A stretch of 30,689 bases of DNA from an uncultured Selenomonadaceae bacterium (GTDB lineage Bacteria; Bacillota; Negativicutes; Selenomonadales; Selenomonadaceae). The notes below the pieces were generated by a model. The model saw only the letters and a program-made list of their open reading frames with translations. It did not search any database and had not been told where the DNA came from. Positions 18,387 to 26,100 of this stretch are shown here, in pieces. Location: positions 1-30,689 of the forward strand of contig CALELM010000042.1 in assembly GCA_937902665.1 (NCBI GenBank). The letters run 5' to 3'. Position numbers and translations under genes: made by a program. Position 1 is the stretch's first letter; each line of letters opens with the position of its first letter.

Positions 18387-20458
18387 TGTTCACGCAGAAG
18401 ATCCAAAACGTATTCAGCTCCGGCGAGCTCGATCCGGAACTGCGTGCCAGGGTAGACAAGCCTTTTTACGGCCAGGGCTGCCGCACCATGCTGAACTTCT
18501 GCCCCACGGCACAGGGCGGAGCATGCCGCCGGCCGGGCACACGATACCTGGGGCAGGCAATGTCGGAGAACGGCCGCCTGATCCCGTTCGTATTTTCCGC
18601 TTCCCAGGGCCGCATACTGGAGTTCGGCGACAGAAAGATGCGGATATGGATGCCGAACGGCAGCTATGTCATGAAAGGCGGCGCTGTATATGAAGTCGCC
18701 ACGCCATACTCGCTTGCCGACATAAAGGACGTGACCTTCGCACAGTCAGCCGACGTAATCTACTTCGCCCACCATAACTATGCCCCGCGCAAGCTGGAAC
18801 GCTATGCCGATGATGACTGGAGATGGTCTACGCCGACCTTCACGCCCAGCATCGCGGCACCGCATGCCAATGGCGCATGGATGCAGGGATCGACGGAGAG
18901 CACAGTCGCCGACAGATCGTATTCCTACGTCGTAGTGGCTGTAAGCGATAACGATGGCAGCGAGAGCAACCCCTCCAACGCGGTATCATGCAACGGCAAG
19001 CTGCTGACCACGACGTACTTCCCACGGATCACATGGAACGCCGTTGCCGGCGCTGCATACTACAAGGTGTATAAATACCGCGGCGGCGTCTACGGCTTTA
19101 TCGGCCGCGCTACGGGTACCAGCTTCGACGATGAAAACATAGGTGCCGACACCGGCGACATGCCGATGAATTACGAAAACCCGTTCGCTAGCCCCGGAGA
19201 CTATCCTTCCCAGGTGTTTTTCTTCCAGCAGCGCCTCGGATTCGCAAGCACGCTCAACAAGCCTGTGACGTTCTGGCTGTCCCAGTCGGCCAATTTTGAG
19301 AGCTTCGCAGCCGCCATCAATCCCAAGGACAGCGACTACATCGAAGTCACCCTGGCGAGCACGGAAGCAAATATCATCAATTGGTGCCGGCCCGACAGAT
19401 CCGTTCTGGCATTCGGCACGGAATCCTCGGAATGGGTACTCCAGGCGGCACAGGGCTCCGTCCTTACGCCGTCCAATTGCAGCTTCCAGCAGCAGTCCAG
19501 CGTGGGCGCCGACAAACTGCAAGCCATCGGTATGGGTGGCGGCATCGTCTACCTGTCCAGGGCATCGAAGTCCGTCCGCGTCTTCGGCTACCAGTATTCC
19601 TATGACAAGTACGTCGGTGAAGAGCTGACGCTTCTTTCCAGGCACATGCTCCGCGATGTGGACATCACGTCCTGGGCATACCAGCAGGATCCGTATTCGA
19701 TACTGTGGTGCGTGACCTCCGACGGCCGCATGATCGCAATGACGTACATGCAAGACCAGGAAGTTATGGGCTGGCATCGGCATGAGACAGCCGGCGAGTT
19801 CAAGAACGTGTGTTCTATCCCAGGCACCCCTGACGATCAGGTCTGGTTCATCATCAAGCGGCGGAACGGCGTCTTCATCGAAAGGCTGGAGACGTTCTTC
19901 AATTCCGGTGATGTCGATGACGCATTCTTCCTGGACTGCGCCCTGACAGGCGACAGCGCCACACCGATGAAGTCATTCAACGGCCTCACGCACCTGGCGA
20001 ACCAGGCTGTGCAGGTATTCGCCGACGGCGGCACTATTGACAATCTGACCGTATCCGCATCCGGAACACTCAGCCTCCAGAAGGGCGCCAATCACGTTGT
20101 CATCGGTATCCCGTACACGTCCACGCTGATCCCGAACATGCATGAAGTCCAGGACAACATGGTCGATTCGATGATGCACAACAAGAACCTGCTGCACGCC
20201 CGCGTCCGCGTCATGAATGCTATGTCGTTCAAGGTAGGCATCGAGCAGCTGTTCCAGATCGTCGACCGCAAGGTAGCCGATGGATCCTTCAAGGTGGAAC
20301 CGTTCTGGGCCGAAGCCATAGACCTCGACTGCATGCTCGGCGCCGGCTGGCGAAGCGATTGTCCAATCACAATCCAGGTAAACACGCCAACCCCGCTCAC
20401 GGTGTTGGCCATCCTCGTCGCAATGGATGTGGCGAGATTCTCAGGGAGGGCATCATAA
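18386..20458 (+). CDS. Tail tubular protein B (T7 gp12-like nozzle)
   Basis: 690 residues from ATG 18386 in the TGATG overlap. The opening QNVFSSGELDPELRARVDKPFYGQGCRTMLNFCPTAQGGACRRPGTR is, in its parts, the signature of gp12-type nozzle proteins of podoviruses. It is beta-rich throughout. Residues about 172-260 (SYVVVAVSDNDGSES, TWNAVAGAAYYKVYK) look like a fibronectin-type insertion. It forms the lower tail tube and contacts fibres. The size is close to T7 gp12 (794 residues) and similar to homologues in temperate podoviruses. Confidence 0.85.
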   Translation: MFTQKIQNVFSSGELDPELRARVDKPFYGQGCRTMLNFCPTAQGGACRRPGTRYLGQAMSENGRLIPFVFSASQGRILEFGDRKMRIWMPNGSYVMKGGAVYEVATPYSLADIKDVTFAQSADVIYFAHHNYAPRKLERYADDDWRWSTPTFTPSIAAPHANGAWMQGSTESTVADRSYSYVVVAVSDNDGSESNPSNAVSCNGKLLTTTYFPRITWNAVAGAAYYKVYKYRGGVYGFIGRATGTSFDDENIGADTGDMPMNYENPFASPGDYPSQVFFFQQRLGFASTLNKPVTFWLSQSANFESFAAAINPKDSDYIEVTLASTEANIINWCRPDRSVLAFGTESSEWVLQAAQGSVLTPSNCSFQQQSSVGADKLQAIGMGGGIVYLSRASKSVRVFGYQYSYDKYVGEELTLLSRHMLRDVDITSWAYQQDPYSILWCVTSDGRMIAMTYMQDQEVMGWHRHETAGEFKNVCSIPGTPDDQVWFIIKRRNGVFIERLETFFNSGDVDDAFFLDCALTGDSATPMKSFNGLTHLANQAVQVFADGGTIDNLTVSASGTLSLQKGANHVVIGIPYTSTLIPNMHEVQDNMVDSMMHNKNLLHARVRVMNAMSFKVGIEQLFQIVDRKVADGSFKVEPFWAEAIDLDCMLGAGWRSDCPITIQVNTPTPLTVLAILVAMDVARFSGRAS

Positions 20459-20459
20459 T

Positions 20460-20987
20460 ATGGGCTGGTTCAAAGCAATGAGCGCCGCAATCAAGGGCGC
20501 ACAAGCCGGCGTTGAAGCCTGGGGCAATGCTTCCAGGCAGAAGATCAATGCCAATGTGCAGTCGAAGATGACTGCATTGTCCGCCGACCAGGTTCGCACC
20601 GGCATGAAGACGCAGGAGCTGGACAACCAGAACGCAATGGACGATCTGGCCCGGCAGCGTGCGGCCGTGACGGAATCCTATCGGCAAAACCAGGGCGAAG
20701 GCATCGCCTCCACCGCCGCGGGGAACGTGGATATTTCTTCCGGATCCGCGGCACAGATCCAGGAAGGCAATGCGCTCGCATACGCCAATGACGCAGCCGC
20801 CGGCATGCAGGCCGACCGCATGCTGCAATGGAAGGGCGAAAGCACGCTGAAGATGATGGACGCACAGGCACGCGGCTTCGACAAGATCAGCTCCGCCCAG
20901 CGATCCATAGCCAATATGATCGACCCGTTCTCGACAGGTCTATCCACCGGCCTCATGACGTTCGGCAATTCGCTCTTGAGCAATTAG
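20460..20987 (+). CDS. Internal virion protein (T7 gp14-like)
   Basis: 175 residues from ATG 20460, GGGAGG seven or eight bases upstream. It is helical and Ala/Gln/Met-rich, with a hydrophobic ending (FSTGLSTGLMTFGNSLLSN), in the position after gp12 and before gp15. In T7 the equivalent ejected protein makes the outer-membrane part of the DNA channel. Central pattern with ESYRQNQGEGIASTAAGNVD then repeated Asn/Ala-rich stretches is typical of gp14 homologues. Assigned from order plus composition. Confidence 0.7.
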   Translation: MGWFKAMSAAIKGAQAGVEAWGNASRQKINANVQSKMTALSADQVRTGMKTQELDNQNAMDDLARQRAAVTESYRQNQGEGIASTAAGNVDISSGSAAQIQEGNALAYANDAAAGMQADRMLQWKGESTLKMMDAQARGFDKISSAQRSIANMIDPFSTGLSTGLMTFGNSLLSN

Positions 20988-20997
20988 GGAGGATCCG

Positions 20998-23094
20998 ATG
21001 CCGATCAAGGTATACAATTCTCAAATGTCCGTCGGCAATATCGGCAAGCTCGCGTTGCCGGCAATGCAGGTGGCCAAGGCAGGGAACACGGCTAGGCTGT
21101 TCGCGGAATCCCAGGCTCCCATGATACGGGCCGCCGCGAACCTAGGGAACGCCGTCGGGCAGTATTTTGAAAAGCGCCAGGCAAAGCAGGACGAGCTGGA
21201 GCTCGCCGATGCGACCACGGAACTGCATAAGCGTGCAATGCGCTTTCAGTCCAATTACAAGCAGACAGTCTTCGGCAAGGATGCCTTCGGGGCCGAAGAC
21301 GCCTTCGGAGGCAACGTCAAAGGCGAAGCCGACGCCCTGGTCGATGAGCGCTTCAAAGGCCGGCCGGAGCTGGCAGCACGCTTCCGGGCCCAGAGCCAGC
21401 AGCTTGAACTACAAGCCATGTCGGCCGGCTTTGCCTATGGCGATGGGCAGATGCTCAAGTACCAGGATGAAACAATCAAGGGCAAGCTGGACTTCCTCGC
21501 TGACACCATCGGCACCGGCAGCGATGCCGACATCACAGCCGCCCAGGACGATTATCTCCAGACGCTTGCCAAGCTCCGCCCTGGCATGAACCTGGAAACG
21601 GAGATCCGTAACTCCGACATGATGGTAGCCGGCGGCCGCGTTGACCGTGCCATTGCAGCCGGCAATCTTGGCGCCGCACAGAAGGCATACAAGGAAGGCT
21701 ACGCCAGGCTCGGAAAGAACGCTCCTGCCTACATGGACAAGATCCACAGGCTCCAGAAGAGCCAGGAAGCCGAAGCCAGGGCCCGCCGCACCGAAGCCCT
21801 TGCCAAGTATGCAGCCGACAGCACCGAAGCCCTGTTCCAGGCACAAGTCCAGAGCAACACGGCTCCGCTCCGCCAGCTCGGCGAAAAGATGAAGGCTATG
21901 GGGGACAAGCGCGGTGACAAGCTTATCGCCCAGGCGAAATTCCTCGATGACAACAAGGTGGACGTCCGCTTCGCCCAAGACAACGATCTTGCCACGCTAG
22001 GGAAGGAAATCGCCAGCATCACAGCCGCGCTTACTCCGAACGCCAACGGCAAGGTTGTCGACAGCGAGGGAAACGAGCTCACAAAGGAAAAGTACGACCG
22101 CCTCGCAGCCAGGTACGATGCCATCAGCGGTGTCTACAATGCCCGCGTCAAAGCCCTCAAGGACGATCCGGCAGCAGCAGCAGATGCAAGCGCCGGCATC
22201 TCGCAGGAAGTCCCTGCATCCGTCCGCGTGGCCGCACGCCTGGACTACCAGAAGACGAACGGCGTGCCACAGGCTTCCATGAAGCCCCTCACCAAGTCGG
22301 AGGAGACCACGCTTGTCTCGCAGTTCCAGCAGACGAAGCAGCCGGCACAGTTTATAGCCGGCGTCATGGAGATGTATGGCAACCAGGCGCAGTCCGTGAT
22401 GAAGCAGCTTGTGGATTCCGGCAAACTCCCTGCGAACTTCAACCTGATAAAGGACATGGCTCCCGGAGACGGCAATCTCCTTGCCACGACCAGCGGCAAG
22501 AACTGGCTCAAGGACACGGAAGATACCATGCCGGCGGAGTTCAAGAAGAAGGAGTTCTCCGACGCCGTCCGCACGGAACTGTCCCCGATCATGTCTACGC
22601 TGTTCACCGACAACGAGAGCGGCACCGCCAAGATGATCCAGGATTCCACCTATCGGATGGCTCTTGCCTACAAGCAGCAGGGCATGGATGACGCAACCGC
22701 CATCAAAAAGGCGGCAGGCGCAGTCATCAGCGACCGCTATACCGTAAAGGGAAGCATGCGGATCCCGAAGCGCTTTGACGCCGACAGGGTAGAGCAGGGC
22801 GCCTCGGAGACGATCAACGACATCCGTGTCGATATGCTACAGCCCATAGCCGGCCTTGAAGATAAAGGTCTTTCCGCGGAAGGGAAGGCTCGCGCAACGC
22901 GCAATATGCTTCGTGCCAAGGGCAAATGGGTAGTGCTTCCGGATGAAAGCGGCGTCGTTCTCACCGTCGGCAACCGGGCAGTCAAGGATAGGGACGGCAA
23001 GCCGATCACCCGCAGCTTCGAAGCCCTGGAGGAGTACAACGGCTACTACAGCTCCGGCTCCGAAGTGGACGATAGCATCAGCGATAGCCTGTAG
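20998..23094 (+). CDS. Internal virion protein (T7 gp15-like)
   Basis: 698 residues, ATG 20998 after GGGAGG. Long helical, Ala/Lys/Gln-rich protein with an N-terminal GKLALPAMQVAKAG region and many charged helices; no catalytic motif seen. T7 gp15 (747 residues) is an ejected core protein that builds the periplasmic part of the DNA translocation tunnel and is followed by gp16, as here. Residues about 620-680 form a more beta-rich end (GKWVVLPDESGVVLTVGNR). Assigned mainly by order, length and character. Confidence 0.75.
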   Translation: MPIKVYNSQMSVGNIGKLALPAMQVAKAGNTARLFAESQAPMIRAAANLGNAVGQYFEKRQAKQDELELADATTELHKRAMRFQSNYKQTVFGKDAFGAEDAFGGNVKGEADALVDERFKGRPELAARFRAQSQQLELQAMSAGFAYGDGQMLKYQDETIKGKLDFLADTIGTGSDADITAAQDDYLQTLAKLRPGMNLETEIRNSDMMVAGGRVDRAIAAGNLGAAQKAYKEGYARLGKNAPAYMDKIHRLQKSQEAEARARRTEALAKYAADSTEALFQAQVQSNTAPLRQLGEKMKAMGDKRGDKLIAQAKFLDDNKVDVRFAQDNDLATLGKEIASITAALTPNANGKVVDSEGNELTKEKYDRLAARYDAISGVYNARVKALKDDPAAAADASAGISQEVPASVRVAARLDYQKTNGVPQASMKPLTKSEETTLVSQFQQTKQPAQFIAGVMEMYGNQAQSVMKQLVDSGKLPANFNLIKDMAPGDGNLLATTSGKNWLKDTEDTMPAEFKKKEFSDAVRTELSPIMSTLFTDNESGTAKMIQDSTYRMALAYKQQGMDDATAIKKAAGAVISDRYTVKGSMRIPKRFDADRVEQGASETINDIRVDMLQPIAGLEDKGLSAEGKARATRNMLRAKGKWVVLPDESGVVLTVGNRAVKDRDGKPITRSFEALEEYNGYYSSGSEVDDSISDSL

Positions 23095-23102
23095 GAGGGC
23101 AC

Positions 23103-26100
23103 ATGGCCTTATATTCCCAAAACAACATCGATATGGATACGCCCCTGTCTGTAGATGATATGGACGTATCCTTCACGGATTACTTGAAGGCTTCAATAAC
23201 AGATGCCTACGAGACTAGTCCTAGCACGGCAATTAGACGATCAAAGGACATCTTTGAGTCTCAGATCGGCAGCGATACCCTGGCGGACATCATGTCCCAC
23301 CAGGACGATATGTCCTTTGATCCGGATTCCGTCGTATACACCGGCAAGCCCGCTCTGGACATCGAAGAGCAGCAGCGCCGCATCGACGAAGCTGGCCTCA
23401 AGGGCATGATAAAGCCTGACGCGGGCTACAACGAAGATGCGCTGAATATCATCATGCAGCGCCGTCAGGAAGCGAACGACAGAGCCTTCACCAGGGAACT
23501 TGCTCCCGATGAATGGGCGCCCGTCGGCTTTGCAACTGACCTTATCGTAGGTGCAGCAGATCCGCTCAATATTGCAGCCACTTTCATGGATCCGCTGTGG
23601 GCCGCAAAGAAGATCTTTCCCAGCGCAGCCATGCGTCTCGGTGTGGATATGATCGAAGGCGGAGCCACGGGCGCATGGAGCCTGGCCGCACGGCGTGCCG
23701 GCATGGGCGCCCTGGAAGGCTTGTCCGGTGCCGTTGCTATGGAGCCGCTGATGTACGCCACGCAGACACAGCAGCAGGCTGACTACGGCATGATGAACAG
23801 CCTTATGAACATCGGCTTCGGAGCTATCATGGGCGGTGCCATGCATCCAGCTATGGGCGCTCTTCGTGACTGGAGGAATGCCTGGAGAAACAGGAACAAC
23901 CCTCTTGCGCATAAGCCCTGGGAGACAGTCGCACCTACCGATGAATCGGAAGCTATGCGCCGCGAGCTGGCTAGATCAGCTTTTGAAGCAGCACAGGCCG
24001 CCGGATCCAAAATCACCGCAGACCAGATCGAAGCAGCAGCTATCCAGTTTGATGCCCGCGCTCGCTCCTGGTCGTATTTCGAAAAGCGGCCGGTAAAGGA
24101 ATACTACGATACCTGGACGCCGCAGTTCCGTGCGGAGCAGCTGGGCGAGATCCCTATCGATCCACAGCTGGAGGGCACGCTTGGCGGTGAACTTGCGCCG
24201 GAAGCAAAACCAACCGCAGCCGAACCCGCTCCCGTGGCACAGGCTCCGGAAGCACAGCCGGCAGCAGCTCCCGAAGTCCAGGCACCTGTTCCGAACGCCA
24301 CAGCCGTAAACGGCCGTGTGCGTGGCATGGACATCTCAGTCAAGACGCCGGCCGGTGAAGACCGCGGCTACTACGAGGTGCGCGAGCTCGGCGACATCAT
24401 CGCCTCCCACGATCCGGAAAACGGCTATGCCGTCCGTGGTGACTATCCGGAGAACGTCCAGGAACGCCCGTACCACAGCGATGCCGGCGAACAGGACAAG
24501 GTCTATCGCAACGCCCTTGGGCTGGATCCGCGCTACCTGATCACCGACAATCCCGACGCCGTCAACGGCCCGCCCGTCATCACGGAAGGCGGCATCGTGC
24601 TTGGTGGCAACAGTCGGAGCATGAGCCTTCAGCTTGCATACTCACAGTTCGGTGACCGTGCCCATGCATACCGCACAGCCCTGCGAGATCAGGCTGCCAG
24701 GTTCGGCATCGATCCGGCATCCTTTGAGGGTATGCAGCGCCCTGTGCTTGTCCGCGTGGTCGAGGGTGTCAATACGCCCGAAGACATGGCACGCCGTTCC
24801 AGGCTGTACAACCAGAGCATGACGCAGGGGCTTGAACGTGGTGCGGAAGGTGTCTCCCGTGGCCGCATAATGTCCCCGGAGAGCATGGAGATCCTGGCAC
24901 GCGGTGTCGAGGGCAATGACAAGACGCTCCGTGAATGGCTGGATACCGGCGATGGCAAGCGCTTCATCCAGGCGCTCCGCAAGGACGGCGTCATCGAAGA
25001 GACGCAGCTCTCCCGCTTGCTCAACAAGGACGGAACGCTCACCGACGAGGGCAAGGGACTTGTCCTTACCATGCTCCGCGGCACCGTGGTACCCAATGCC
25101 GATGTGCTGCGTGCGGCGCCGGCTTCCGCGCTGAACAAGCTTGACCGTGCAATCCCGTCCCTGATCCGCCTCAAGGCACGCGGTGAAGGCTGGGACATCA
25201 CGTCCCATATCACAGAAGCGCTGCGTATCCTGGGAGATTCCGAAAAGACCGGCCGTCCACTGGAGCAGATATTCGGACAGGGCTCGCTCATTCCGACGGC
25301 CCCTGTGAAGAAGTCCGTACAGGCTCTTGCCTTCACGCTGAAGAATGCTTCCCAGAAGGAAATGCAGATCCGTATGTCGGCTTTTGCCGATGCCTCCGCA
25401 CAGACGGAACGTAACCGCGGCATGCTTCTTGCTGGCATCCAGCACACGCCGGAACGCGGCTTCGTGAAGTCCTTCCTCCAGCCCGTGGCCGAAGTAAACG
25501 GCAAGGGCATTCTGGACTTCAATCCCGACATGAAGGTACGCGATGCAGCCATCCGTTATGCACACGACAACGGCGGACGCGGCCATGATCCGGAAAAGGC
25601 AATGGAGAAGCTGTATGCTGCAATCCGCAAGGGCGACATGCCTCCGGATCAGCTCGCAAAGGCGCAGGACATACTGGGAGAGCTGGCCAATTTCTCCGGC
25701 CCCGTCCATGTCTACGACGCCAAGACCGGCGACTTCTTCCGCTACGCCCAGGGAGAAGAACTTTTCCAGAGCTACAGCAAGCTGGATGAGTACCACCGTC
25801 AGATCGTCGACCGTGTGATCGATGCCCGGCCCGACGCAGCGGAGATCCGCGAACAGCTCACCAGGCACAAGGGCACGCCCTGGGAGAGCCAGACCATTGA
25901 ATCCATCCTGATCCGCGCCGACCTTGAAGACCTCCTTGCCGGCCGTCCTATGATGGCTGGATCCAAGATGGGCGGATCGTCATGCGCCAAGATGCGCCAG
26001 GCGATCACCGAAAAGGGCCCGGAGGGCGTGTGGTGGTACCTGACGAAGAACGGCATTGTCGGCCACGCATCCAAGCCGGTGAACGCCGTAAACGCTTCCT